Source: Cannabis sativa
Lineage: Eukaryota; Streptophyta; Magnoliopsida; Rosales; Cannabaceae
DNA length: 64,000 nt
Assembly (NCBI RefSeq): GCF_029168945.1
Contig: NC_083604.1
Coordinates: forward strand, 28,639,686-28,703,685
Direction: 5' to 3'
Shown here piece by piece: positions 11,743-24,464 of this stretch. The notes under the pieces were generated by a model. It worked only from the letters and a program-made list of their open reading frames with translations. It ran no database searches and had not been told where the DNA came from. How positions within the stretch are numbered: position 1 is the stretch's first letter; every line of letters starts with the position of its first letter. The translations under genes were made by a program, and so were the position numbers.

Positions 11743-13049
11743 CACATAGTGAAACTTGTGACTCCTGTTCCAAAATGAAACAAATTTGTATCTTACTCTA
11801 CCTAAAAATGTCTAAACAAAATGATAATAAATGAAACAAATTAAAAGGATAATTGTCTGTTTATTTAAACTAAAAAAACAGATATTTCATGGATTATGAG
11901 AACTTGTTAGTTGTCATTTGTCACTAACTATCATGGCTTCTTGGAGGAGGTACACCATGCCCACCAGCTTCCATCCGTAGAATAACTGTTACTGCAAGAT
12001 TAATGAATGCATGCTAACTCCTCCTAATCTTTATAAACCCTAATGAAATTCTGTAAGTGTTAAATTGAATTAATATTTCAATAGAGATATATACATTAGA
12101 CAGTAGAATTAGAATGTGTACCTCATCAATATCTTCCAATAGTATAATCACCTAAAATAACAATTAATGCAAAATGTTTTTAATGTATTATTGAATAAAA
12201 TAATAAATAATAATAATGTTGGACATAAAATATTATAGTGATGAGAACTTTTCATTTTGTGCATCTACAAATCAAAGTACTACGCTGCCAATCTAAAATT
12301 CGTATTCACTATATGTGTTCTTATCAAAGTAAATAAATCTTATAACAATTCATAACAAAAGCATATTTCATCTTAGGCTATTACATTACTAAAACAAGTT
12401 TTCTTGAGTTCTTTTTCAAAAAGGAAAATCATATATAGTAATGTGCCATAGAGAGATATACATAAGGCCATAATCTAAGAACGATCTCTCAAATGTAGAT
12501 GAATAACTGTGATCAACAATATGAAAAGAATACCATATTATATTCCTAAAAAATCTTGAATTCAGCTACAAAGGAAAAAGATTATCTAAGCAGCCAAACA
12601 TAGGAAAATATTTCTTGGTACTCCAATTCCCATAAACAAATATACAAATAAAGATTATTCATCTCACTTCATATTTGGGCTTAGGTCCATTCTTAGCCCT
12701 AACCACATTTATAATGATTTAAACTTTAAACAAAAATACCACAAAACAAAATTATCTACATTGCCAATAATATTTTCATAGTAAGTTTCTATTTATGAAG
12801 GAATACATAAACATATATGCCTAGTGAAGAGTCAAAACGTTGTAAAAGAGAACTACCTGGAACCATTTACAGGATGTTGCATTAAGACTTTATTTATAAA
12901 AACATTAACAAATTACTATGAATATTATTAAAATAGAACATATGGTAAGCTACACAAATAATAAAGATAAACAGATACATAAGATCAAGGAGCAGAATGC
13001 AACTTTTGAAAACTCAATTCCATTATGGATTAGTAGTCATTGAACTTAC
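11743..13049. other. Host, probably intronic, DNA between gypsy-1 and apyrase exon 2
   Basis: About 1.3 kb of AT-rich single-copy-looking DNA with no LTR similarity. If the apyrase reading is right, this is the start of intron 2, because a GTAAGT donor lies at 13049-13044 on the minus strand. No following apyrase exon (ATAGLR-type motif) was found. A few short open segments with splice-like edges exist on the minus strand (around 12121-12150 and 11925-11990), but they encode nothing recognised. Confidence 0.5.
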
Positions 13050-13172
13050 CCCAACTCGAACTGGAGTGGAAGAACGCAACTTTTTGGGAACTGCCTCTTG
13101 CGCTTTATAAAGAAGACCAATCAAAGATTCAACAACAAAATAAGGATTATCAATGTTATCCCAATTTTTGCA
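13050..13172 (-). pseudogene. Apyrase (GDA1/CD39 family) exon 2, probable pseudogene
   Basis: The 41 codons encode VVESLIGLLYKAQEAVPKKL and then RSSTPVRVG, the plant apyrase segment just before the ATAGLR (ACR2) motif. Apyrases hydrolyse nucleoside tri- and diphosphates. The exon ends exactly after the Gly codon and is followed by the donor GTAAGT (phase 0). At its upstream edge the expected KPGLSxYAxNP segment is shorter and altered (CKNWDNIDNP). The only nearby acceptor AG (13174-13173) lies at the junction with the gypsy-2 gag fragment. It pairs in phase and family order with exon 1 at 53439-53750. Truncation and the exon 1 change suggest a pseudogene. Confidence 0.65.
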
Positions 13173-13173
13173 C

Positions 13174-13311
13174 TCTATGAGTGACTTCCTCGATCGTGCA
13201 GATGGTTTCATCAAGCTTAAAGAGGCCATTCAGCGAGAAGAAGTCAAGCTTAAACCAAACCAATCACAAGCTTCCTCTGCTGGAACGTCCGTTCAGCACT
13301 CCCAGTACCCA
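13174..13311 (+). pseudogene. Gypsy-2 gag fragment next to the apyrase exon
   Basis: The frame reads MSDFLDRADGFIKLKEAI, matching the gypsy-1 gag (SMSDFLNRADGFIKLEEAI) at 9520-9465. Copia-B then interrupts at the TSD AGTAA (13312-13316). The gag sequence continues after Copia-B at 31786. Homology to gypsy-1 starts at TCTATGAG with nothing of gypsy origin upstream, so this marks the 5' breakpoint. Confidence 0.8.
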
Positions 13312-13316
13312 AGTAA

Positions 13317-15207
13317 TGTTGGAATTATTTTACCAGGATCTTAGATCTACTCACAAGTATGTTTATTAACATCCTAAATAAGAACTTTCTAAAACGATAA
13401 ATTAAACACATATAAAGTTTAAGAAACCTTACATTGGGTGCAGCGGAATTAAATGACTCCTTCTGTTCAAATCTCTAACCCTTGTATCCTTTCTGTAGCA
13501 GAGTATTATCAAGATCTGAACCTGGATCACTTTCTCTGAATCCTTGATGCTGAATCTCCTTTGCTGATGATCTTTCTTCACGATCTTCCTCACTATGATT
13601 GAGGTATTGCTTGCTGTGTGTGGGCACTACTCTAATCACTAGGGTAAGTTCGAAAATCAAAGGAAGAAAAGAGAGAGTGAGTGGCGGCTAGGGAAGAGAG
13701 ATAGGAGGCTCAGGTTTTTCTGATTCAGAAAGTGTAATTTTCCTGAAGCCTTCACTATCTATTTATAGCATTCCACTAGGGTTAGGTTTGAATTATTTGG
13801 CATTAAAATAATGAAAATATAAACTTAAAAAGCCTACAAAGGTGGCCGGCCATGGCTTAGTGGATTGGGCTTTGCTTTTTGCAATTTTGCAATTTTAACA
13901 CCTTTTGTATCTGATTTTCTCAAAAATGCCAATTTCCTAATTCAACCATTTAAATGCCAATTCTAACTACTTAATAACTATAAATAATTATTAAATAATA
14001 TTGTCATTTATCATATTTATTAATTGAACCATACAAAGTATCATAATTAACAAATATGCCCATATTAACTCTTTCTTTACAATTTCGCCCTTACTTAGTG
14101 AAAATTTCACAAATAGACATAGTCTAATTTGTGAATTATAATTGATTAATCAAAACCAATTACATGAGTCTTACAAACAATATTATCTCAACTAGTGCGG
14201 GGACCATGGGTCTATATAACCGAGCTTCCAATAAGTAGATCAAGAATTTAGCACTAAAATTCACTAACTTATTAATTCTTCGTTGAATCCATGCATAGAA
14301 CTTAGAATTGCACTCTCAGTATATAGAATGCTCTATATGTTCCACCATATAGACACATCATTAGTTATCCATTGTTATAATCCTAATTTGATCAATGATC
14401 CTCTATATGAATGATCTACACAGTAAAGGGATTAGATTACCGTAACACCCTACTATGTATTTTGTCCTTAAAACACTTGACCCCGTATAAATGATATTTC
14501 AGCTTATGTGAAATGAGATCTCCACCATTTATTTTCGTTTGGTCAAGCTCGAAGGAGATCATCCTTTGCTTACTATTCGCCAGATAGAAGCTATGGATTC
14601 CATGTTTATGCTAGCGCTCCCACTCAATTGCACTACCGTGTTCCCAAAATGTACGTATCACCCTGACCTAAAAGTAGGCTTAACTAACAAATCAAAGAAC
14701 ACGAATAGCCTTTCAAGATTGAGCCTAATCATAACAGGATTAAGATCATTTGATCTAGGATCAACTTGGCGATATTGACTGGAATAGATTTTACGGTAAG
14801 TTTAATTAAATCTAAGTCAAAGTTCAATATCGGTCCCTTCCGATGCATACTCCATGCATCCAACCTGAGCTTTACTTTAACCAATGTTTTGGAAAGAACT
14901 TAGTATTTCTCCAAATACAAGTAAACTCTTGTTGTAGATTATCATATCAGTAAAACCTTGTGTCTGATAAATCTAGGAAACTTTATTCACATAGTCATGT
15001 TTACTTTCCAATGTGATGACAGCACAATAAACATGATCAAGTATGTGAAAAGGGTTTAAGATGAATTTATAAATCAAATAGACAAGCAATTGATAAAGTG
15101 AACCAAAACATACACAAATGAATAAAAAATACTTATGTTTCTTCATTGATGTTGAATAAAATAAATTACATTGAAATGGAGTTTTATTTAGGGCATAAAA
15201 CCTAACA
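13317..15207 (-). repeat. 3' LTR of Copia-B (group I, 1891 bp)
   Basis: The plus strand reads TGTTGGAATTATTTTACCAG at the left edge and ...GGGCATAAAACCTAACA at the right edge, the reverse of the family LTR. One mutation changes the terminal CCCAACA to CCTAACA, and the 5' LTR remnant at 31780 shares it, so the change predates insertion. The TATA box lies on the minus strand near 13765. The shared part of the two LTR copies (about 290 bp) shows seven differences by eye. Confidence 0.92.
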
Positions 15208-15224
15208 AACTCCCACTTGCACTA
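15208..15224 (-). other. Polypurine tract of Copia-B
   Basis: The minus strand reads tagtgcaagtgggagtt directly before the 3' LTR, the same tract as in Copia-A and Copia-C. Confidence 0.7.
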
Positions 15225-15236
15225 ATATAAAACTAA

Positions 15237-15328
15237 TTAGTACACATCAATTAATCCTAAATTCTGACGGATCTTTTCAAAGGCTGTCACGGCCAGGACT
15301 TTGGTAAATGGATCAGCTAGGTTGTCCT
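15237..15328 (-). CDS. Copia-B polyprotein, last 28 residues (RNase H end)
   Basis: This short piece lies between the solo LTR and the polypurine tract. Its frame continues from 17231 once the solo LTR is set aside (TSD GTCCT). It encodes the C-terminal copia block NLADPFTKVLAVTAFEKIRQ and ends in TAA at 15239-15237. Copia-C has the same ending with a few substitutions. It is too short to be noticed as an ORF on its own. Confidence 0.85.
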
Positions 15329-17230
15329 TGTTGGAAATTATATTTTACCAGGATCTTAGATCTACTCACAAGTATGTTATTTAAACACCCTAAATATGAA
15401 CTTCCTAAAACGATAAATTAAACACATATAAAGTTAAGAAAACCTTACATTGATGCAGCGGAATTAATGTCTCCTTCCACTCAGATCTCTAACCCTTGAT
15501 TCCTTTCTGTACCAGAGTATAATCAAGATCTGAGCCCGAATGTCCTTCTTCTTCAAGTTTGATCCTTTACAGTCTTCCAATCTATGATTGAGTTACTGCT
15601 TGCTGTGTGTGGGCACTTACTCTTTCACTAGGGTCGAAATCGATCAAGGAGAAAAGAAGAGAGAGGGTTTCGGCCAAGGTATAGAAAGTGGGGAAGGCTC
15701 AGTTTTTCTGAAGAGATTTCTGTCAGAAAAGGTTTGTGAAAACTTATGATTTGACTGAGCCATCACTTTCTATTTATAGGCAACTACTAGGTTTAGGTTA
15801 GGAATTATTTGGCATTAAAATAATGAAAATATTAATTTGAAAAAACACAATAAGTGGCCGGCCATGGTGTAGTAATGGGCCTCACTTAATTTTGCATTTT
15901 TATCAAATTTTATCTCTATTTTCTCAAAAACGCCAATTTTCCAATCCTAACCTTTTAAATGCCAAAACTAATTATTTAATAACTAAAATAGATTATTAAA
16001 TAATATTGTCATTTAATTTAATTATTAATTAGACATATAAAGTCCATTAATAAATAAATAAACCTAGAAAACTCTTTTCTTTACAATTTCACCCCTGCTT
16101 AGTGAAAATTCATAAAATTAGACATAGTCTAACTTTAGAATTATAATTGATCAATCACGAATCAATTAATGAGTCTTACAAGCAGAATGTTCTCAACTAG
16201 AATGGGGACCATGGATCTATATGCTAAGCTTCCAATAAGTGAACCAAATTTACCAAGTAAATTCCTACTTATTAATTCTTCGTTGAATCCACTCTTAAAA
16301 CTTAGAATTGCACTCTCAGACTTATATAGAGCATATTGTATGTTCCACGATATCAATATACTATCTCATTTAACCATTGTTATAATCTTATTGTGATTTA
16401 AAGATCCTCTATATAGATGATTTACATCGAGATGGGATTTCTTTACCGTTCTCACCCTTCAATGTATTTTGCCCCTTAAAACACTTAGCTACCTGTAAAT
16501 GGTGTTTAGTGATCTAATAATTAGTCAGTTAAACAAGAGCTCATCCATTTACTTCTATTTGCTAAGCTCGAAGGGAATCATCACTTGACTTCTATACACC
16601 AGTAGAAGCTATAGATTCCATATTTATGTTCAGCACTCCCACTCAATCATACTATCATGTTCCCAAAATATACGTATCACCCTGACCCAAAAGTAGGCTT
16701 AACTAATAAATCGAAGAACATGAATAGCACTCCTGAGTTGAGCCTAAGCATATCAGGATTTAGATTCTTTTAATCTTAAGATCAACTACTGATATTGACT
16801 TGGAAAGATATGTGTAACGGTAAGTTTGTAATATCTTAACTTAGTTGCAAACTCGGTCCAGTCCAATGTATACTCCATACATTCGAAACTAGTATACTTT
16901 ACTAATGTCCTGGAAAGAACATAACACTTACTCCAAGTGTAAGTACACATCATCGCTGATTATCACATTAGTGTAAATCCAATAACACTGATGAAACAGG
17001 GACCAAGTCTTTTGATTCATATGATCGCAATCACATTCCACTGTGTTGACGATACTGTAATTGTGAATAAACATATGATCTGGATTTAACTGATTTTGTG
17101 TGTATGAATGTAATAAACATATTAAACCATTAGCATGTAAAATTCATGCAAACATCAATCACTTCAAAATTTCTTATATTGATAACTAATCAGATTGTAA
17201 AGATTTTTATTTAGGGCATAAAACCCAACA
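15329..17230 (-). repeat. Solo copia LTR (group III) in Copia-B
   Basis: A 1902-bp LTR in minus orientation has the perfect TSD GTCCT at 15324-15328 and 17231-17235. Removal restores the RNase H reading frame of Copia-B exactly. The LTR shares distinctive U3 sequence (ttatcaatataagaaattt on its coding strand) with the solo LTR at 49236-51145 and differs from group I. No internal sequence remains. Because Copia-B has two LTRs of its own, this is a later independent insertion followed by LTR-LTR deletion. Confidence 0.93.
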
Positions 17231-19427
17231 GTCCTCTGTGTCAACTTTCTCAACTAGTACATCCCCTCTTGCCACATATTCTCTGATAATGTGATACTTC
17301 CTTTCAATGTGTTTGCTTCTCTTGTAGCTTCGAGGTTCTTTACTGTTTTCTATTGCTCCATTGTTATCACAGAGTAGCACCAGAGGCTTTTCCATTCCAG
17401 GAACAACACCTATGCTGGTGAAGAACTTTCTTAGCCAGACAAGTTCTTTAGTAGCTTCGGCTGCTGCTATGTATTCAGCTTCCATAGTTGAGTCCGATAT
17501 TGCGGTTTGTTTAGCACTTCTCCAAACCACTGCTCCACCCCCAAGAGTAAACACCATCCCAGATGTAGATTTCCTGTCTTCAAGACTTGCCTGGAAATCT
17601 GAATCAGTGTAGCCTATGGGATTTAAAGCACCACCCGTGTAGACTAACACAAGATTCCTTGTACTCTTTAAGTATTTTAGAATATACTTAACTGCATTCC
17701 AATGTTCTTGTCCTGGATTAGACTGATACCTGCTCACGATTCCAACAGCATAACAGATGTCAGGTCTAGTGCATAACATTGCATACATTAGACTTCCAAC
17801 TGCAGAGGCATAGGGAATTTTCGCCATGTCCTCTATCTCTTGAGGATCAGTCGGAGACTGTTCCTTAGATAGACGAATACCATATCTAGAAGGCATGTTT
17901 GCCCCATTGGCGTTGTTCATGGAGAATCTCTCTAAGACTTTGTCTATGTAGGTTGTTTGAGAGAGAGCAAGAGATCTGTTCTTCCGGTTTCTGATAATCT
18001 GAATACCAAGAACATAGGCTGCTTCACCCAAATCTTTCATATCGAATTGAGTGTTGAGCCATTCCTTGATGTGAGTCATTTTCTTGACATTGTTTCCAAT
18101 GATCAAAATGTCATCAACATAAAGGACCAGGAATACTACTATTTGGTCTTCCTTGAGTTGGTAAACACAAGGTTCATCTTCATTCTGAAGAAAGCCGTAG
18201 GTCTTGATGATTTCATCAAACCTTTTGTTCCATGAGCGAGAAGCTTGCTTAAGTCCATAGATAGACCTGTTTAACTTGCAAACTTTCTTTTCCTGCCCAG
18301 GAAGAACATAACCTTCTGGTTGCTCCATATAGATGGTTTCTTCAAGTACCCCATTAAGGAAGGCAGTCTTGACATCCATTTGCCAGATTTCATAATCGAA
18401 AGCAGCAGCTATGGAGAGAAGAATTCGGATGGATTTGAGCATGGCAACAGGACTAAAAGTTTCCTCATAGTCCACGCCTTCTCTTTGGGTATAACCCTTG
18501 GCTACAAGTCTAGCTTTAAAAGTTTCGACTTCGCCTCCAGCTCCTCTTTTCTTCTTGTAAACCCACTTGCATCCTATCGGATGATAGTCGTCAGGTGCGT
18601 CTACATATTCCCAGACTTTGTTCTTTTTCATGGAATCCATTTCTGAATCCATGCCGGCCGACCATCGTTTCCGTTGCGGACTAGCCATTGCCTGTTTATA
18701 GGTTAATGGATCGTCATCAATACCGTCACCTACGACCATATTGATTTCACCATCCAAGCCATAACGAGCAGGTTTTGTTGAAACTCTCCCACTACGACGA
18801 GGTACGGTTGTCTTCTGAACAGAAACTTTAGTAGTAGATTTCTCAGTTTGTTCAACTGAGGGAGTGGGATTGTCTTCTTCACGAGTGGAAGAGGACGGAA
18901 CATTGGAAGGACTTATATCTGATAGCAATTCCTCTAGAACAACTTTACTTTTCGGTTTGTAGTCTTTAATATAGTTCTCTTCAAGGAAAGTAGCATTTGT
19001 AGAAACAAACACTTTGTTATCCTTGTGACTATAAAATAGTCCACCCCTAGTCTCTTTAGAATTTCCGACAAACATGCATACTTCGGTACGTGATTCAAGT
19101 TTGCCTTCTTTCTTTCTTAAGACATGAGCAGGGCACCCCCAAATTCAGTAATGGCGTATACTAGGTGTTCGACCATTCCAAAGTTCGACGGGTGTCTTAG
19201 GGACCGCTTTAGATGAAACAACATTTAGAATGTCATTTGCCATCTGTATAGCATATCCCCAGAAGGACGTAGACAGAGTTGAATAACTCAGCATAGACCT
19301 AATCATTTCCAAAAGAGTGCGATTTCTTCTTTCTGCAACTCCATTTTGTTGTGGAGTGGCTGGGGCAGTGTATTGGGATTCAATTTCAAGTTCAATTAAA
19401 TTATCTTTGAACTGCATATCCATATAT
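17231..19427 (-). CDS. Copia-B integrase C-terminal part, reverse transcriptase and RNase H
   Basis: The frame starts at the Copia-D insertion in the integrase (DMQFKD just after RGGEY) and continues with TPQQNGVAERRNRTL, the catalytic Glu region. It then runs through the linker to the copia RT (KARLVAKGYTQREGVDYEET, WQMDVKTAFLNG, YVDDILIIGN) and RNase H (SDFQASLEDRKSTSG, EAEYIAAAEATKELVWL, CDNNGAI). The only defect is a TGA at 19147-19145 after SIRHY; otherwise the frame is open to the solo LTR. The RT active-site YVDD is intact. This is the best preserved coding copy in the window. Confidence 0.92.
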
Positions 19428-19432
19428 TGTCC

Positions 19433-21329
19433 TGTTGGGTTTTATGCCCTAAATAAAACTCATTTCAATATAATCAGATTTACTTATTAATATAGATCAG
19501 AAATAACATTTAATGTTGCATGGTTCACATGATTTATTTCATGATTATATGTACATAATGTATAAATTCATCTGAAACCCTTTTCACATACTTGATCCTG
19601 TTTATTGTGCTGTCAACACATTGGAAAGTAAACATGACTATGTGAATAAAGTTTCCTAGATTTATCAGACATAGGCTTTTACTGATATGATAATCTACAA
19701 CAGAGTTTACTTGCATTTGGAGAAGTGCTATGTTCTTTCCAGAGCATTGGTTAAAGTAAAGCTCAGTTTGGATGCATGGAGTATGCATCGGAAGGGATCG
19801 ATATTGAACTTTGACTTAGATTTATTAAACTTACCGTAATATCTATTCAAGTCAATATTGCCTAGTTGATCCTAGATCAAATGATCTTAATCCTGATATG
19901 ATTAGGCTCAATCTCGAGAGGCTATTCGTGTTCTTTGATTTGTTAGTTAAGCCTACTTTTAGGTCAGGGTGATACGTACATTTTGAGAACACGGTAGTGC
20001 AATTGAGTGGGAGCGCTATCATAAACATGGAATCTATAGCTTCTATCTGGCGAATAGTAAGCAAAGGATGATCTCCTTCGAGCTTGACCAAACGAACATA
20101 AATGGTGGAGTACTCATTTCACATAAGCTGAAATATCATTTATACGGGGTCAAGTGTTTTAAGGAATAAATACATTGTAGGGTGTAACGGTAATTTAATC
20201 CCTTTACAGTGTAGATCATTCATATAGATGATCATTGATCAAATTAGGATTATAACAATGGATAACTAATGATGTGTCTATATGGTGGAACATATAGAGC
20301 ATTCTATATACTGAGAGTGCAATTCTAAGTTCTATGCGTGGATTCAACGAAGAATTAATAAGTTAGTGAATTTTAGTGCTAAATTCTTGATCTACTTATT
20401 GGAAGCTCGGTTATATAGACCCATGGTCCCCGCACTAGTTGAGATAATATTGCTTGTAAGACTCATGTAATTGGTTTTGATTAATCAATTATAATTCTCA
20501 AATTAGACAATGTCTATTTGTGAATTTTTCACTAAGTAAGGGCGAAATTGTAAAGAAAGAGTTATTAGGGGCATATTTGTTAATTATGATACTTTGTATG
20601 GTTCAATTAATAAATATGATAAATGACAATATTATTTAATAATTATTTATAGTTATTAAATAGTTAGAATTGGCATTTAAATGGTTGAATTAGAAAATTG
20701 GCGTTTTTGAGAAAATCAGATGCAGAAAAGATAAAACTGCAAAATTGCAAAAAGTGAGGCCCAAATCCACTATGTAGGGCCAGGCACTTTTGTAGGGTTT
20801 TTCCCTCTGATATTTTCATTATTTTAATGCCAAATAATTCAAACCTAACCCTAGTGGAATGCTATAAATAGATAGTGAATGCTTCAGGAAAATTACACTT
20901 TCTTCTAACACTTCTGATTCAGAAAAAGCTGAGCCTTCTCTCTCCCTATCTTTGGCCGAACCCACTCTCTCTTTCTTCTTCCTTAAATTTCGAAATTACC
21001 TTAGTGTATGAGTAGTGCCCACACACAGCAAGTGATACCTCAATCATAGTGAGGAAGATCGTGAAGAAAGACTTTCAACAAGAAGAAGGTTTCAGCATCA
21101 AAGATTCAGAGAAAGAGATCCAGGTTCAGATATTGATAATGCTCTGCTACAGAAAGGAATCAAGGGCTAGATATCTGAACGGAAGGAGTCATATTATTCC
21201 GGTGCACCCAATGTAAGGTTTCCTAAACTTTATATGTGTTTATTTCATCGTTTTAGAAAGTTCATATTTAGGGTGTTAATAAACATACTTGTAAGTATAT
21301 CTAAGATCCTGGTAAAATAAATTCCAACA
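19433..21329 (+). repeat. 5' LTR of Copia-D (1897 bp)
   Basis: It begins TGTTGGG and ends CCAACA. A TATA box (tataaata) lies at 20863-20870. It is followed directly by the primer-binding site. Compared with the 3' copy at 27526-29029 it is nearly identical, down to the unusual segment gtagggtttttccctctgat upstream of the TATA box. Confidence 0.93.
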
Positions 21330-21331
21330 AC

Positions 21332-21348
21332 TGGCCTCAGAGCCATGG
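21332..21348 (+). other. Primer-binding site of Copia-D (initiator-Met tRNA type)
   Basis: TGGCCTCAGAGCCATGG lies two bases after the LTR. It matches 10 of the 12 bases of the plant copia TGGTATCAGAGC primer site, which pairs with the 3' end of initiator methionine tRNA. The two mismatches are shared with Copia-C, so they belong to the family. Confidence 0.75.
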
Positions 21349-24300
21349 TAATTGATTTACTTGCAAGAAATTTGGACTTTAAAACGATTGTTTGTTTGTT
21401 TTTGGATGGTATCATGTTGTATTGATGATTGATTGATGTTTGTGAATTTTTGTGAAAAATAATTGCGATTCTGTTTCTGGAATTATTTTTATTGGATAGT
21501 ATGGAAAAAATTAAGCAAGTTACTTTTTTACAGAACTCAATTTCGATTTAATTTGAATTAGTTATGATTTTCTGAAGATTCGGAAAAATCGGAGCTGTGC
21601 TGAAATTTTCCTGCGATCGCGAAAACTGTCCGTACAGCTCACAATTTTTTCGTTTTTCTTCGTTTTTTCATGCTTTTTCATGGAATTAACTTCCGATTTT
21701 TTGTGTAGTTCTGTATTTTGAATTAATTTAATATTTTTTAAATTTAATTCATGATATTAGTGTAATTTGAATTTAAAAATAGTTAGTATCTATCTTATTT
21801 GCTTAATAATCTATCTTATTTTTAAATTTGATTATATCTTATCTTATTTTTAAATTTAAGGTCAGATTTTAAATATTTTAAATTAAATCTTTTTTTTTAA
21901 AATAATTTGACCTTATTTAAATTTAAAATAAGATAACTATAATCATGTAATTTTTAAAAGATGTAAGATATTTTGCTAACTTTTAAATTTTGTTATTTTA
22001 TTTATTTAAATTACATTTAAAATCTGAAAAAATATATTCATTTATCTTTTTTAATTTTTTATTTAATTTTTATTTATAAAATAACATTTAATTTTTAAAA
22101 GTAGTTAACAAATTTTGAAATGATATTTAGGTTGGTTGAAACCTAATTTCTCAAAATTGTAGGTTTAATTTTAAATTCAAATTTTTTAATTTAATTTCGT
22201 TTTTTTTAATTTTTTTAAATTTTCGAAAATTATATTTTTTTTATTAATTATTTAATTTCGAAATTAATTATTTAATTTAAAATTAAATAAATCCTACATC
22301 CAACTATCCAGCTAACCTTGTTGCAGGAGTATGTGTTTTAGCTTGTGTGTAAGTTTTCAAAACCTATTATTACTTGATTGCAAATAGCCATGGTTACTTT
22401 TTGCCAGATCTAATGATCTGATGGCTCCCTTGGTCAAGTTAATAATTTGTAACAGGTATATTTACAATCTTCTTTCATCTGTGTATGACCTAGCAACATG
22501 ATAGGACCCATCCAAAGTGTGCCTGTGTGAGCCTATGTGTTTAATTTCATTATAGATGCATATAGGTTAATGTTGCTAAATAAAATATCATAGTTCTTGA
22601 TAGATTTTATTTAGGCCCATTTAGATTTTGGGCTTATTCAATTAATAATAGTTGTTCTTATTAAGGTTAAATTCTTCTCTTTTGGGCCTTGTGTGAGAGT
22701 TGGGAGCCATAGTAGTGGGTACGACATACTGAACCCAGCACCCCCTCACATGAACCACCCCAATTGTGAAGGCCCATTTGCCTGATTTGAATAACTGTGC
22801 TAGGTTAATTAAACTAGTTTAACCTAATAAAATTGATTAGCAACATAATTAATTTCATTTATTTTGAAATTAATTTAAGAAAATTATAGTTTAAAGAATT
22901 TTTTATTCTAAGCTAAACTATATGTATTTTCTTGTATTTAATTAAATATAGAATTATAACCATCTAGATTCTTTCTGAATATTAATTTAAATTTTTCATT
23001 AAATATTCCTATTTAAGTTGATATTTAGTTATCTCAACTAACCAACTTAAATCTGAATATCTTTTGGATTTAAAATTTCAAAATAAGTTGAGGAATTTTA
23101 GGCATTGGTTATTAAGATTCTTTAGATATTTTTTAAGTTAATATCTTTTCGAAAATTAACTTAAAATGGAATATTTTTAAATTAAGTGGTTACAACTTAA
23201 TTTTTGATATTTAATTAAATTTAAATTTGAAAAATATTTAAATTCTAGATTTTTTCTAATACAACTTAAATTAGATATTTTTTTCAAATTTTGTGGAAAA
23301 GATACTTAGTCAAATAAGATATTTTCTAGATAGTTTTTTCTAGACTACTTATTATTTCTAATATTAAAATAGGAAAATATTATAAATTGTGAAATTAATT
23401 ATTTAAATAATTAATTTTGGTACAATTTATTTTAAGTATATTTTTTCCTAGTATTAAACTAGAGATTAATAATTAAGCCTTCTCTACACTTAATTATTTA
23501 TTTCTTGAATTTAATACATTTAATTAATTTGAAAATTAAATATCTAAGTTGATTTTCATCATGATACTTAAATATTTCTTTTTCATGACACTTAATTAAA
23601 CAGAAAATTATTTTAGTTGAAATTTATTTTTTCAACTAAATTTGAATAATTTTCAAAATATATTTTTCTTTATTTTATTAATCAAATTTCAAAATTGCAT
23701 TTCTTAAATGCTGGAATTTTGAATTTTATTTGAAAAATAGATTAAAGTTGTAAATTATTTATTTTAATTTTGGACCAACTTAAATCAATGATTTTTTCAT
23801 TTAATGATTAATTAAAAATAAATTGAATTAAAGTATATTATTAGAAATTGAATTAATTAGTCAAAGGAAAATCTAGATAGATGATATTTTTGCCTGAAGT
23901 ATTTTTCTAGTGTATTTAATTAAATAGAAAATTAATATTTAAGTTGATTTTCATCATCATACTTAAATATTTGAAATTTTTCTTATATATTTAATTAAAT
24001 AGGAAAATTATATTTTTTGTTGTAAATTAATTTTATTAATTAATTTTGGGCCAACATTAAATTAAAATAATTTTTCCAGGATTTATTTTTTATTTTAACA
24101 TGTATTTTTCGAAAATTGTATTCTTAAATACTTTAATTTTTCGAAATGCAATATATATTTATAGAAAATAAAATTTGAGTTGTAAATTAATTTACATTAA
24201 TTTTGTAACAACTTAAATTGAATATTTTTCTAAATATTTATTGGAAATTATTACTAAGATGGAAATAATTCATGTTATTTTCATATCCATCTAAGTAAAA

Positions 24301-24450
24301 TTTATAAATATTAAATTAAAATTTATATTTAGAATTTTTCATTCTAAATTAGAAATTTTAATAAATATATATAAATAATAGAATAAATAAAGAGAATCAA
24401 AGAAAATACAACTCTTTTTAAATAATGAGCTTTATTATTAAGATATTCGA
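21349..24450 (+). other. Long AT-rich leader of Copia-D, no gene
   Basis: About 3.1 kb between primer site and coding region, dominated by A/T homopolymer runs with no usable ORF. A short GC-richer patch at 21590-21650 (tgcgatcgcgaaaactgtcc) occupies the position where Copia-C has a larger GC-rich cassette. Around 22300-22800 there is a conserved block of normal base composition (tgacctagcaacatgatagg), also present in Copia-C at 37940. The leader is collinear with that of Copia-C (36628-38900) and partly with Copia-B (30900-31491). Confidence 0.7.
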
Positions 24451-24464
24451 TCTCCATTGTGGGT

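Noticed and set aside
11920..12160. Minus-strand exon-like segments (VIILLEDIDE near 12121-12150 and a 23-codon open piece near 11925-11990)
   Set aside because: They have splice-like edges but do not match the apyrase or any family I can name; short AT-rich introns give such patterns by chance.
18320..18646. Plus-strand ORFs over the Copia-B RT region (also 17361, 17957)
   Set aside because: They are reverse-strand shadows of the conserved RT/RNase H frame; the same shadows appear over Copia-C at 41546, 41957 and 42580.
21349..24450. Candidate ncRNA or CRISPR-like array in the AT-rich leader
   Set aside because: No regularly spaced repeats or tRNA/rRNA features were seen; the region is explained as a copia leader shared with Copia-C.
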